Positions 1 through 9,084 of a stretch of DNA of 64,000 nt are shown here, piece by piece (position 1 is the first letter of the stretch; every line of letters starts with the position of its first letter). The DNA comes from Mesorhizobium sp. SOD10 (GTDB lineage Bacteria; Pseudomonadota; Alphaproteobacteria; Rhizobiales; Rhizobiaceae), in the NCBI GenBank assembly GCA_000824805.1, contig CCNA01000027.1:41665-105664 (forward strand). The letters are read 5' to 3'. The notes below the pieces were generated by a model. It did not search any database. It was not told where the DNA came from and was given only the letters and a program-made list of their open reading frames with translations. The position numbers and the translations under genes are program-made.

Positions 1-1
1 G

Positions 2-226
2 GCCGCCGACATCGATCCCAGCGGGCTTCTCCCGGCCTCGCTCAGCTACTGGACCTATGAGGGATCGTTGACGACGCCGCCATGCACCGAGAACGTTGAA
101 TGGATGTTGGCAAAAGAACCGATTGAGGTCGACGCCGCGGATATTGCTCGATTTACCTCGCTATATCCCCAGAACGCACGGCCTATCCGTTCACCTAATC
201 GGCGCTTCATCCTAGACATCAACTGA
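2..226 (+). CDS. Alpha-carbonic anhydrase, C-terminal end (gene starts outside the window)
   Basis: The window opens inside a reading frame of 74 codons that ends at a TGA at 224-226. The translation has the C-terminal signature of alpha-class carbonic anhydrases: the stretch SYWTYEGSLTTPPCTE, which surrounds the threonine of the active site, and the closing segment NARPIRSPNRRFI. These enzymes interconvert CO2 and bicarbonate and in Gram-negative bacteria are usually periplasmic. Alpha-type enzymes are known in rhizobial symbiotic regions, where they are thought to act in bacteroids. The zinc-binding histidines lie upstream and cannot be checked. No stop or frameshift is visible in the part seen. 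Confidence 0.9.
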   Translation, partial: AADIDPSGLLPASLSYWTYEGSLTTPPCTENVEWMLAKEPIEVDAADIARFTSLYPQNARPIRSPNRRFILDIN

Positions 227-1202
227 GGCGTTGGAATGCGGCAGTAAAGAACGTTGGCCGGCAGAGGAGGCGGTCGCAGAACGCGAAAGGCGACCGCTTT
301 GCTGCCTATCCGATGAAGATGAAAGCGGCCGGATCATTGGCGCCGAGATAACCGCAACGCAGGCCGGCTTCGTTAATGCGCCAGCGATGTGTCATCGGCA
401 CCGAGCACATCTCGTCCATAAAAGTTCTCGGACCGCAGACTTGCGGCTCCGGGCATGATCGCCTGCCGATAGACAGGACGCTCTATTGGTTAAGGCACCG
501 CCACTCCTCGATGGGAGCACCGGTCGGCATCGAGCAACCGCTACAGATCTCCACCACCCCTCCCCAGATGCAGCAGGGCCCAGTCCCGGCGCCGTTGGCT
601 TTTTGGTGGAGGCCCGCTTCTGGATCGGTAGTCGAGGCGTGCGTATTGTCCGACCGCTTTTAGCCTTTGAAGCTCAATCGCTGTTGCGTCCCACCGGCAT
701 AAGGCATGGTCGCAGGCGCATTCCGCGCCGCAGCATAGGCATCGTATCGTGGCGCACCTCGCGGCGGCCAGCCTGAGGCCCTGCCCGCCTCTCAACTCCT
801 CGTAGGATAGTTGTGACTCACCGAAGCCAGGCCTACCCGTCCCAACGGCGCCGCCCGACATCTTTTGTCGGGTTTGTCGAGTTCACGATAGGGGCGTTCT
901 TTAGCCGAGCTCTAGCTTTTCTTCAGGCTAATCGACTGAAAAGAAATCACAAAATTCCTTCTTCGGCTCAATCGATCAAACTGGCATGAATCTTGAGCAT
1001 CTCCGTTGCCAGGCGGGCAGCAGCTGACTGTCGCGGTTCATATCACGGCTAGCCACAATGGAGGGCTGGAGTAAAGCGATACTCTACGGTTGTGCACGCG
1101 TTGCTCAAAGCACAGTAGACATGTGTTCACAGAACGGCCGAATAGCCGTGAAATACAACATCGCTCCGCGCGGAAGCAGCGTATAACTTCATGGAATGAG
1201 AA
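227..1202. other. Gene-less stretch of about 975 bases
   Basis: Short open frames exist on both strands but none has a recognisable protein, a convincing ribosome site or consistent coding character. The last 300 bases are AT-richer and probably hold the promoter of the MFS-led cluster. I saw no nod box or tts box here. A weak sigma-54-like match near 983-998 lacks the essential GC of the -12 element. Confidence 0.5.
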
Positions 1203-2441
1203 ATGAACGCCCCCACTATTTCACTCGTCAGTGCTCGTGTTCTGTGGTATAGGCGTATGTTCATCGCTGAACGATGCCTGATTTCGTTCGCGATGGGCAT
1301 TTTTGCGCTGCTTCCAGTTTACCTGTTGTCGATTGGGCGAGACGAGATCTTTTTTGGCTCGATGTCAGCAGCGGGCATGGCGACCGCCATCTTGATAGTC
1401 TTGATCAGTCCTTCGCTCACCCGGCAGTTTAGCGTGCGAAGGCTTGCACCTATCGGCGGGCTTCTCTATGCAGCAGGCTGCGCGACCATCCTCATAAACG
1501 AGTTTTCGGGGGTGCGCGCGACACTCCCCTACTTCCTGAGCTACATGCTGCAATCAGGTGGATGGGCGCTGCACTTCACCGTGGGCTCAATCTGCATTGC
1601 CGCCCTTTCAAGCGATGCAGACCGGTCATCGAGCTTCATGGCCTACTCTGCATTCTCAACCTTAGGGCTAGCCTGCGGACCTCTGCTAAGCAGCCTCGTT
1701 ACCCGGTTCACCGGCTTGGGCACGCTGGACATGTTCATTCTGGCAATGCTTGCGGCGACGGCAGGTTCCGCATTGTCATCGTGGGCAGCGCAGCATGCGG
1801 CGAACATCCGCGACGCCGATATTCCCAACAACGCCTCGCTTGCACGCGACCTTTTCACTCTCCTTTTCAGCAATTCTGCAATGTTTTTTGTACTCGTACT
1901 GCTGTCGGCAAGCATTTACACCACTTTGATAAACTTCCAGGCTCCATTTGCGAACAATTCCGGTCTTCGGTATGAAATATTTTTTGGCTCTTGGGCGATA
2001 GGAGCAGTCGGCTCTAGGTTTTCAATTGGTCCGCGCGTGAGCCGCGGTGCGCCCGATCGGATCTTGCCGTTACTCCTGGGCGGGATGGTTATTTCGCTTC
2101 TCGGTTTCCACTACTCTCCGGGTCATCCTGTTATTTACGCGATGGGATCACTGGCGACCGGCATAACCTACGGGCTATCGTATCCCTTGATGCAGGCAGA
2201 AGCTGTCCGCGTGACTGCGCCGCAGTCCCGAACCTTGGTGCAGATCATCTTCAGTCTTTCCTATTTCCTTGGCTTGTATTTCTTCCCCTTCGCTGCGGGC
2301 ATCGTGTCAGTTCACCTGGGGTACGATACACTGACGGCGTTAATTCCCGGCTTGGCTCTGCTGCAAACGGCTATTGCTCTTCTTGGCTATCGCACGACTC
2401 GGCGCAACCCGGCTTCGACCGCGGCCGGCGACAAAGGCTAA
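1203..2441 (+). CDS. MFS transporter, likely exporter of the neighbouring biosynthetic cluster
   Basis: The product is a 412-residue protein made almost entirely of hydrophobic helices separated by short loops, about 12 in number, the layout of the major facilitator superfamily. It has no signal peptide and should sit in the inner membrane. An ATG preceded by a GGAATGAG-like site fits the start. It is the first gene of a run of four in the same direction: only 6 bases separate it from the saccharopine-dehydrogenase-like gene, so co-transcription is likely. By position it could export the product made by genes 2-4, or give self-resistance. No substrate can be read from the sequence. I am confident about the family and much less about the role. 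Confidence 0.8.
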   Translation: MNAPTISLVSARVLWYRRMFIAERCLISFAMGIFALLPVYLLSIGRDEIFFGSMSAAGMATAILIVLISPSLTRQFSVRRLAPIGGLLYAAGCATILINEFSGVRATLPYFLSYMLQSGGWALHFTVGSICIAALSSDADRSSSFMAYSAFSTLGLACGPLLSSLVTRFTGLGTLDMFILAMLAATAGSALSSWAAQHAANIRDADIPNNASLARDLFTLLFSNSAMFFVLVLLSASIYTTLINFQAPFANNSGLRYEIFFGSWAIGAVGSRFSIGPRVSRGAPDRILPLLLGGMVISLLGFHYSPGHPVIYAMGSLATGITYGLSYPLMQAEAVRVTAPQSRTLVQIIFSLSYFLGLYFFPFAAGIVSVHLGYDTLTALIPGLALLQTAIALLGYRTTRRNPASTAAGDKG

Positions 2442-2447
2442 AGCACG

Positions 2448-3725
2448 ATGTGCGGGAGGTCCCATGTCGTCATCGGAGCCGGCCCAGTCGGCCGGGCGGT
2501 TGCCCTGCAACTTGCGAGCCAGCAGGACGCGTTGGTTGTGCTGATTGACAGGAGCCGTTCTGTGCTTGCTAAGGCGCAAGGGCTTCTGAGCGACGTCAAA
2601 AACATCCGCTTTGACGTGTCATTAGGTCCATGCGCTCTCTCAATTCAAGCACGATCGCTGATCATGGCGACGTCTTGGAATGACTGCCGAAATTTGGTCG
2701 TCAAACTCGCGCACCAAATGCACGAGGCAGGTCTACACACTCCTATTATTTGCGTCGGCAGGCCAGACCCCGAGGATCCTGACATCGCCCGGATGCCGCC
2801 TAACGGTCCGCCGGTAGTCTTGGGAGCGGGTCTCGAACCAGGATTGGTTGAATCGTTAATCTCACTGACAGCAGCTGAACTAGACGGCTTAGAGAGTATC
2901 GTAACTCATTGTGGAGGGATTCCAAAAATTCCGGAACCTCCACTGAACTATGCTCTCGCCTTTGGACGTCGGCTGCCCATAGAGCAGAGGCCCGCGTTGG
3001 CTCGACTCAATGGCCGAGCCGTAACACGAAATCGATTCGAAAGCGTGTCTTCGTTGTTCGTGGAGGGGGTCGGACTTCTTGAGGCATACGATGACGCAAT
3101 GGTTCCTTCGACTGCCGCAAGCACTCATCTCAGCATTCCGACCATCCGACAATTGACTGTACGATGGCCGGGCTTTGCGGATGGCGTTCGGATGTTGCAT
3201 CGCCTCGGGCTACTGTCCGAGGAGGAGATTGAGATCGGGAGCGCCCGCCTACGGGTCAAGCACGTCACGGAAGCGCTTTTAACTCGCCGGAGCCTAAAGG
3301 AACATGGCGACCAGGTCATCCTTGATGTGGCCATTGAGGATCGCCATCGCAAACCTGGCCGCTGGACGTGCGTCTTTCGCTCCGCACTTCAGGAACGAGG
3401 CTTCTCAAGCATGGCTATCGCGACTGCGGTTCCAGTGGCCGCAGCCGTGGAATGTGTCACGCACAAACAGTTGCGGGGCGCCATACACCCCGGCGAACCC
3501 ACTCTCGCCGAAGTCGCCTCGATGGCCCTCGAGAAAATGAGGGGAAGCCGGATGGCTGTCTTAGCCGAGCGCGCAACTGGGCTGTTGGAAACAAGCACGA
3601 TTTTTGGAGCCGGTCATGCAAAGACGGAAAACGCTGCTCGTGGGCAGCGGACCAGCAAACCTTGCACTGCTGACGTGCCTGAAAGAATGGGGTTCCTCAG
3701 TTCTGGATTCGCTGGAAGTCCTTGA
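2448..3725 (+). CDS. Saccharopine-dehydrogenase-like NAD(P)-dependent oxidoreductase
   Basis: The 425-residue protein begins with a Rossmann dinucleotide fold (VVIGAGPVGRAVALQLA, residues about 7-23, with an aspartate at the end of strand 2 in LIDRSRS). It then follows the saccharopine dehydrogenase/homospermidine synthase pattern, including GAGLEPGLVE near residue 125 and a large substrate domain after it. Family members reduce or oxidise C-N bonds between a lysine side chain and a keto acid. Beside an N-hydroxylase and a cupin-MetRS protein, an attractive inference is that it opens the lysine-N-N-amino acid adduct to release a hydrazino acid. The 3' end overlaps the next gene by about 110 bases, so the last 40 residues may be a dispensable tail. 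The family is fairly sure; the substrate is inference. Confidence 0.75.
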   Translation: MCGRSHVVIGAGPVGRAVALQLASQQDALVVLIDRSRSVLAKAQGLLSDVKNIRFDVSLGPCALSIQARSLIMATSWNDCRNLVVKLAHQMHEAGLHTPIICVGRPDPEDPDIARMPPNGPPVVLGAGLEPGLVESLISLTAAELDGLESIVTHCGGIPKIPEPPLNYALAFGRRLPIEQRPALARLNGRAVTRNRFESVSSLFVEGVGLLEAYDDAMVPSTAASTHLSIPTIRQLTVRWPGFADGVRMLHRLGLLSEEEIEIGSARLRVKHVTEALLTRRSLKEHGDQVILDVAIEDRHRKPGRWTCVFRSALQERGFSSMAIATAVPVAAAVECVTHKQLRGAIHPGEPTLAEVASMALEKMRGSRMAVLAERATGLLETSTIFGAGHAKTENAARGQRTSKPCTADVPERMGFLSSGFAGSP

Positions 3726-4998
3726 GCGCCGCGACAGTGCAGAATGGCACCCAGGCATTGCTTTCGAGGATTCAAGACTCCAAGTCTCCTTGTTCAAGGA
3801 CCTGGCATTCCTGAGGAATCCGGCAAGCCCATTCACTTTCTTCTCGTTCTTGCACGACAGGGAGCTTCTATACCATTTTATCCATACGAACGAACTATAT
3901 CCTTCAAGGAAGCTATTCTCCGACTATCTGGTCTGGGTAAGCGGGTTTTTCGCGAATAAGATTTGTTTCGGCAAGGAGGCGGTGGAAGTCAGGTTCCGCG
4001 AGAGGCCATCAGGAACCCCAACCCTTGTCGTCACGGTACGGGATATGTCGAGCGGGGACGTTTCGGAAACCGAAGCTGACGACGTGGTCGTGAGCCTTGG
4101 GCATGAACCATACCTTCCCGAAGAACTGGCCGTCGATCCCGGCCGCGTGGTGCATTCAAACTTCTTCCTGTCTCATGCGAACGAGGGGATGATCAACGCG
4201 AACGCGCGCGTTGCAGTCGTCGGATCCGGGCAAAGCGCCGGCGAGATAGTCCGGTTCCTGCTTCAGCATCGGGAAGTATCGGAAGTTATCGTCGTTGGTC
4301 GGCGCCACCTCTTTGAACAGACGGATGACAACCCGTTTGTGAATGACTTCTACACCTATCCACACTCGCTAAAGTTCGCGAAGCTGCCACCCGAAGATCG
4401 CAATAGGTTTCTTACCGACACGAGGAATACGAACTTCTCCACCGTCACCAAGGACGTCCTCAAAAGCATCTACGATCTTCGCTTCGAGGACCAAGTGTGT
4501 GGGCGCGATAGGCTCAGACTGTTCCCGTATACGGAAATCACAGCGGCGGAGCGTGTTGAGGATAGCTTTCGTCTTCACCTTCGCGGAATCGGAAGCAGGC
4601 AAGAACTGACAACGCTTGAAATTGACCTTCTGGTTTGCGCGACGGGCTTTTCAAACCGTCGCCATCTATCCTTCCTCCAACCGCTGCAACCGGTCATCGA
4701 AGACGCCGCCCTCGTTATCGACGAGTCGTTTGAAGTGGATCTCGGCCAGACGGCATTGCGCCGCTCCGGTCCGCGACCTCGCGTTTTCCTCATGAACCAC
4801 TCTTTTGGCCTCCGGGGCCCAACGGAGCACACGCTCGGCGGTCTGGCCGAGCGGGCGGCGGTCGTGGCGAAGGCGCTGCAAGACACGCGCGTGCTTTCAA
4901 CCCCTGCGGACCGCCCAGATATGTCGCCAGCTGAATGCCCCCCAAAATTCGAGAGTGGAACGAATGATCTATCCGCAAATAATAGATCTCAAAAATGA
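3616..4998 (+). CDS. FAD-dependent L-lysine/L-ornithine N-hydroxylase family protein
   Basis: The 460-residue product has the three hallmarks of flavin N-hydroxylating monooxygenases (IucD, PvdA, SidA type): an N-terminal FAD site GSGPANLALL, the family-typical block FKDLAFLRNPASPFTFFSFL near residue 65, and an NADPH site VVGSGQSAGEI near residue 202, followed by the CATGF motif near residue 345. Such enzymes add oxygen to the side-chain amine of lysine or ornithine, usually for siderophores. No siderophore synthetase is nearby; instead the next gene is a cupin-MetRS fusion, the partner that turns N6-hydroxylysine into a hydrazine. I chose the ATG at 3616 over an upstream TTG at 3604. It overlaps the gene before by about 110 bases and the gene after by 35 bases, which suggests coupled translation. 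Confidence 0.88.
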   Translation: MQRRKTLLVGSGPANLALLTCLKEWGSSVLDSLEVLERRDSAEWHPGIAFEDSRLQVSLFKDLAFLRNPASPFTFFSFLHDRELLYHFIHTNELYPSRKLFSDYLVWVSGFFANKICFGKEAVEVRFRERPSGTPTLVVTVRDMSSGDVSETEADDVVVSLGHEPYLPEELAVDPGRVVHSNFFLSHANEGMINANARVAVVGSGQSAGEIVRFLLQHREVSEVIVVGRRHLFEQTDDNPFVNDFYTYPHSLKFAKLPPEDRNRFLTDTRNTNFSTVTKDVLKSIYDLRFEDQVCGRDRLRLFPYTEITAAERVEDSFRLHLRGIGSRQELTTLEIDLLVCATGFSNRRHLSFLQPLQPVIEDAALVIDESFEVDLGQTALRRSGPRPRVFLMNHSFGLRGPTEHTLGGLAERAAVVAKALQDTRVLSTPADRPDMSPAECPPKFESGTNDLSANNRSQK

Positions 4999-6964
4999 AG
5001 CACGTGCGGTCCCTATCTCGATTGATAGCGGTATCGTCAGGCATGATCCCTTCCCAGAAGGGGGTAACGTTTCGGTACGTCTGTTGAAGTTCAGTTCAGG
5101 CGCGACCACTTGCCGTCACAACCACGGGGAAGTCGAATTCTGGACAGTGATCTCTGGCGGCGTTCGAATTCACCTGGATGAAAAGACCTTCCTGCTGCTT
5201 GGCGGAGAGAGCATTAGGATCGACCCGCTGCGCAGGCACAGAATTGAGGCTTTGGACAGCGGTGCAGTTATGCAGACGGTGTGGTGGCACAGCCGCGCAG
5301 CGTTCGAAGAGGCGATTTCCACGAAGGAACCGACAGCAAAAGACAGACCGTTGTTGCTGGTCCCCGCCATGCTTACCCCGAATGGCCCCATGCACATAGG
5401 TCATGCCTCAGGGCCGTTCCTCCACGCGGATGTGTTGCGCCGAATTGCTGAGACAGGCGACCGAGAGGCCTTCGTGCTGCAGGGCACGCACGGACATCTT
5501 GAGCACATTGCAATTGCGGCCGACGCTGCAGGACTGGAATACTACCAACTCGCGGAGAAAAATACGGTTTCTTTCCAGGAGGCTCTGGACCGGCTCAACG
5601 CTGTCCCGGATATTTTCCTTGGGACAGAGCCAGACCGCCGCGGCAAGGCGGTCGTTCTCGAAGTCTTCAAGCGACTTTGTAGCAAGGGGCTGATCGCTGA
5701 AAAAGAGCATTTGGTCCCATATGACGTCGAAAGCGGGCGCTTCAGGGTCGACGCCTTCGTCCACGGCAAATGTCCCTATTGCGGCGGCTATGCTTCCGGC
5801 CATGAATGCGAGGATTGCGGCGCGCTGGTCCTCGATGCCGAACTTCAGGATCCGGTTGATCTCGAGGGGCGTTCCCTGGAACGTCGCCCCCTGAAGCGCC
5901 TTTTCCTGAACCTCGCTCCAATGCATGACGCGCTCGAATCCTTCGCCTCGCGGTCCTTCCTACCCATTTACGCCAAGCACTACATCGAATCTTGGCTGAG
6001 CCGGGGGCTTCCGGAAGTCTGCATCTCTAACCCAAACCGAGAGGGAATCCGCATTCCAATCCCAGGATTTGAGAGTCAGCGGTTCAACATCACCATCGAA
6101 CACGTGCCTCGGCACTTGCTTGCCTTGGAAATGATAAGGGAAAAGAGCGGATACCCTGCCTTGTGGTACCAAATTCCGCGGGAGGAGATGCCGGAGCTGA
6201 ACATTCTTTTCGGGGCGGACAACGCCTTCGGACGCTTGTTGGTCATTCCCGGCGTACTTTCGGCGCTTGATCTGCATGAGATGCTCCCTCGACGGATCTT
6301 CGTAAATCAGATGCTCACTCTCGATGGGAAGAAGTTCTCAACATCACGAAATCACGCAATCTGGGTGAACGATATCACTGCAAAAGAAACCGGCGAGCCG
6401 CTTCGCTTCTACTTGTGTCGCCGGCGCCCGGACGGTTCTGTTGAGGACTTCTCGCTGAGTTCTTACGAAAGCTGGAAACGGAATTTCTGGGACGGACGGC
6501 TGTTAAGGTCGACCGGGAAGGCTAAGCAGGTCATCGAGCGGGTCGCAACTGACGAGCTCCCTTTTCCCGGCCAGTGGTCAGCCACCGATATTGCGTTCCT
6601 GGCGGAGTGCAGACGCTTCACCGCAGAAGTGCGAGCGCGCTTCGAAGCGGATTACCCGGACGTACGTCAGCTGACACATGCAATCGAGGCGTTCGTCGAC
6701 GCAATCGACCGCTATTCATGTTCAGTGCTGCACGTTCCAGCTGCAGCGAAGGAAAATGAGGCGCTTGACCGGACTGCGGCACGCGCAGTGACCTTCGCGC
6801 TTGTCGGACTCTGTGTCGCGGCCTACCCGCTCATACCTGATTTCGCCGTCCGCATCGCAGGGAGTCTTGGGCTGGGAATCCCCAAGCTCAGTTGGTTAGA
6901 CCGCGACTGGATGGCCGAGCCAGTACGGCGCGCGGTGCCTCTACGTTCCGCGGCGTCTGGCTGA
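4964..6964 (+). CDS. Cupin-MetRS fusion protein, candidate hydrazine (N-N bond) synthetase
   Basis: The 666-residue protein starts with a cupin (about residues 20-110) with metal-ligand residues in CRHNHGEVEFW and a later histidine in RRHRIEA. A class I aminoacyl-tRNA-synthetase core of methionyl type follows: HIGH motif in PMHIGHASG, a CPYC...CEDC zinc knuckle, and the KMSKS-equivalent KKFSTSR. No tRNA-binding C-terminal extension is obvious, and the fusion is not a housekeeping MetRS. The same domain order is known from Spb40 of the s56-p1 pathway, which activates an amino acid and joins it to N6-hydroxylysine to make an N-N bond. Its position after an N-hydroxylase matches that system. The ATG at 4964, inside the end of the upstream gene, places the start just before the cupin. 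Confidence 0.88.
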   Translation: MIYPQIIDLKNEARAVPISIDSGIVRHDPFPEGGNVSVRLLKFSSGATTCRHNHGEVEFWTVISGGVRIHLDEKTFLLLGGESIRIDPLRRHRIEALDSGAVMQTVWWHSRAAFEEAISTKEPTAKDRPLLLVPAMLTPNGPMHIGHASGPFLHADVLRRIAETGDREAFVLQGTHGHLEHIAIAADAAGLEYYQLAEKNTVSFQEALDRLNAVPDIFLGTEPDRRGKAVVLEVFKRLCSKGLIAEKEHLVPYDVESGRFRVDAFVHGKCPYCGGYASGHECEDCGALVLDAELQDPVDLEGRSLERRPLKRLFLNLAPMHDALESFASRSFLPIYAKHYIESWLSRGLPEVCISNPNREGIRIPIPGFESQRFNITIEHVPRHLLALEMIREKSGYPALWYQIPREEMPELNILFGADNAFGRLLVIPGVLSALDLHEMLPRRIFVNQMLTLDGKKFSTSRNHAIWVNDITAKETGEPLRFYLCRRRPDGSVEDFSLSSYESWKRNFWDGRLLRSTGKAKQVIERVATDELPFPGQWSATDIAFLAECRRFTAEVRARFEADYPDVRQLTHAIEAFVDAIDRYSCSVLHVPAAAKENEALDRTAARAVTFALVGLCVAAYPLIPDFAVRIAGSLGLGIPKLSWLDRDWMAEPVRRAVPLRSAASG

Positions 6965-7018
6965 GGCAAGACCGCGAATCGTAGAATATCGGCATCTCGG
7001 ACCAGCTCATACCAAGAG

Positions 7019-7625
7019 TCATGGAGTGTGACCGACGTGCGCCCACTGCCGCATTCCGATTGATGTGATGGTTTCGGGCGCAGCGAGGAGCTTCTGCCAA
7101 GCCTCGCAAGCGGCGTCGATGGTGGCGTCGTAGTCGTCGAAGACGCGGTTTGAGAGCCAATTCTGCCGCAGATATTGCCAGACGTTTTCGACCGGGTGGT
7201 CATGTTTTTCGGCATCCTGAGATTGGCGGTGGTGTGCCATCCGGCACGATCCATGACGAGCACAGCGTGTGCGCCCTTTTCAACATGGCGGATGATCTCG
7301 TCAATATGGCGTTGCATGGCCTCGGTGTCGGCAAAAGGCAGAGCCAGAGCGGCCCCGGCGCAGCGCGCCGGGCAAATCGCGCCAAACAGATACGCACTCT
7401 TGTAGCGCTGATCGGCCGGCTGGCGGGGTCGGGTGCCGCGCCTTGCCCATTGCCGCACGATGCCGTTCTTCTGGCCGATGCGGGCTTCATCCTGGAACCA
7501 AAGCTCCACCTTCCACCTTCGTGCGCGGCGACAGGTCGCAAAGATGCGCCTTCAGCGTGCGTGGCCAGTTTTTTTGAATTCCTCGACAATATGGGCATCC
7601 TGGCCCGGACGCAGCCGGCATAATC
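7019..7625 (-). pseudogene. IS630-family transposase, broken
   Basis: Read on the minus strand, three frames must be joined to give an IS630 transposase: a piece around VELWFQDEARIGQKN, the middle with a catalytic aspartate in VLVMDRAGWH, and the C-terminal part with PVENVWQYLRQNWL and ITSIGMRQWAHVG. Visible lesions are an extra base or bases in a run of A, a 7-base tandem duplication just before the WFQDEARIG segment, and a frameshift plus short loss before PVENVW. It cannot make an active transposase. The N-terminal helix-turn-helix part is missing here. Terminal repeats were not identified. Confidence 0.8.
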
Positions 7626-7689
7626 CTCTTCAGCGAAAGACAAGCCAGCCCGGCAGATCGCTGGCACGACTGGCCCTGCCGTCAGGGTT

Positions 7690-8225
7690 CCTGCTTTGAT
7701 CAAGCCCGTCAACCACATCAACGCGCTGCTCGACCGCGGCCCAGTCGCGGACCGCTGCCGCTATAAGGGCCATGTGGACATCCGCGAAGGTGAAGCCGGG
7801 CTTCTGGAAATATTCCTCTGAGTAGGTTGCGACGGCCTCCCGCCGGTGTTGTGTGGCCGTAGGCTTGGAGTCGCCAGAGAAATGAGGCGGTATCGCTAAT
7901 CACGTTGATCGGAATTCCGGCCGTCACCGACGGTTGGATACTATCCGTGTAGATGGCAAGTGCTCGCTCAGAATCGCCGCGCTCCAGCGCGCCCAACGCC
8001 GCGTGCCAGGCAATGTGGCCGTGGAGGATGCCAGTGCGGTCGTAGCGAGGCAGCCAATCTGCGATCAGCTTCTCGGCGTCCTCCGACGCGCCCCTTCGTA
8101 CATGGCGTGGGACAGCGCGTGCACCGCGTTCGCGTTGTTTGTCCGCAGGTCGTACCCGCGCTGCGCGAGCGCTTGGCCGTGCGCCACGTTGCCGTTCTCC
8201 GCATGGCTTTCGCGCTATGACATTG
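7690..8225 (-). pseudogene. Relic of a TTC38-like tetratricopeptide protein
   Basis: On the minus strand, translation across at least two frameshifts gives a continuous TTC38-type sequence: ENGNVAHGQALAQRGYDL, then HALSHAMYEG, then LGALERGDSERALAIY, then GFTFADVHMALIAAAVRDWA. The frame changes near 8090 and again near 7850. Both ends are missing compared with the usual protein of more than 400 residues. It lies against the IS630 relic on the left and the racemase gene on the right. No function is expected. Confidence 0.65.
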
Positions 8226-8329
8226 GAACGGCGATGTGGTCGCCGAGATCAGAGGGGATGGCTCCTGAGATGATCCGTGAAGCGCCCCCGGGAAAAGTTC
8301 ATGAACATCGGACGCAATATCTGAACATC

Positions 8330-9076
8330 TCAACGACGCCCACGCGATGCGTCGGCAACGTTGGTTTGGGAGGACAGTAGCGACCGGCGATCGCGATACC
8401 AGTTAATTGCGGACTGGGCCAGACATTCGGTCGCGTCGATATAAGTCATTGACCGGGAGACATCCCGCGGAATTGCCAGCGGCAATTCAGTGCACGCTAA
8501 TATGACTACCTCGATACCTTTGGAGTGCAGTGCGTTCACAGCGTCACGCACAAACGGGCGCGCCGCTTCGATTTCACCCCGTTTGACCAATGCGATGGCG
8601 GACTGCTCCAACGTGGATATTTCCTCGTGGGTGAGACGAACCGGTATAAAGCCGTGCTGCCTTAGCCTGGTGTCGTAAAATCCGGAAAACAGCGTAGCGT
8701 TCGTGGCAAGTATTCCGACCTTCGTCCCCGGCCGTGCCCTGATGGATAAGGCTGCACAAACCGCATCAGCGATGTGCAGGATAGGCAGCTTAGTTGCATC
8801 CGTTAATATGGGAATCCAGTGATGCGCGGTGTTGCAGGCAATGACTATGCATTCCGCCCCCGAGCGTTCTAGACCTTTAAGACCAGCGATCATTTTGGGC
8901 AGAGGTGACTGTTGCGAAGGGTCAAACAGGGCCGCCCGTCGATCCGGTATCGTGGGGTCAGAATAGGCCACGACGGGGATATGCTCTTGATCGGTTGCCG
9001 CACGCGTCAACATGATGATTTTCTGCATTAGATCGATGGTCGCCAAAGGACCCATACCGCCAAGAACACCTATCAT
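8330..9076 (-). CDS. Aspartate/glutamate racemase family protein
   Basis: The 248-residue product starts MIGVLGGMGPLATID, the typical beginning of Asp/Glu/hydantoin racemases, and has both catalytic cysteines in the expected settings: IVIACNTAHHW near residue 85 and VVILACTELPL near residue 195. Enzymes of this group invert the alpha carbon of acidic amino acids without a cofactor. The open frame continues upstream to 9565, but that extension is a nodM relic in a shifted frame, so the ATG at 9076 is the credible start. It lies at the far end of the leftward nod operon and may be transcribed from it, or independently. Which amino acid it uses cannot be told. An aspartate racemase (YgeA-like) is the best guess. 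Confidence 0.85.
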   Translation of the reverse strand: MIGVLGGMGPLATIDLMQKIIMLTRAATDQEHIPVVAYSDPTIPDRRAALFDPSQQSPLPKMIAGLKGLERSGAECIVIACNTAHHWIPILTDATKLPILHIADAVCAALSIRARPGTKVGILATNATLFSGFYDTRLRQHGFIPVRLTHEEISTLEQSAIALVKRGEIEAARPFVRDAVNALHSKGIEVVILACTELPLAIPRDVSRSMTYIDATECLAQSAINWYRDRRSLLSSQTNVADASRGRR

Positions 9077-9084
9077 TCTGGTCT

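Noticed and set aside
541..861. 106-codon minus-strand frame upstream of the MFS gene
   Set aside because: No recognisable domain, odd composition, and overlapping open frames on the other strand.
940..990. nod-box-like CAATCGAT before the biosynthetic cluster
   Set aside because: Only the CAATCGAT element fits; the ATCCA, GATG and TTTTACCAATC parts are absent.
983..998. Sigma-54-like promoter (TGGCAT-N5-TTGA) before the MFS gene
   Set aside because: The -12 element lacks the near-invariant GC, and no convincing NifA site (TGT-N10-ACA) lies upstream.
4964..6964. Housekeeping methionyl-tRNA synthetase
   Set aside because: The cupin fusion, lack of an obvious anticodon-binding extension and the N-hydroxylase neighbour point to the hydrazine-synthetase type.
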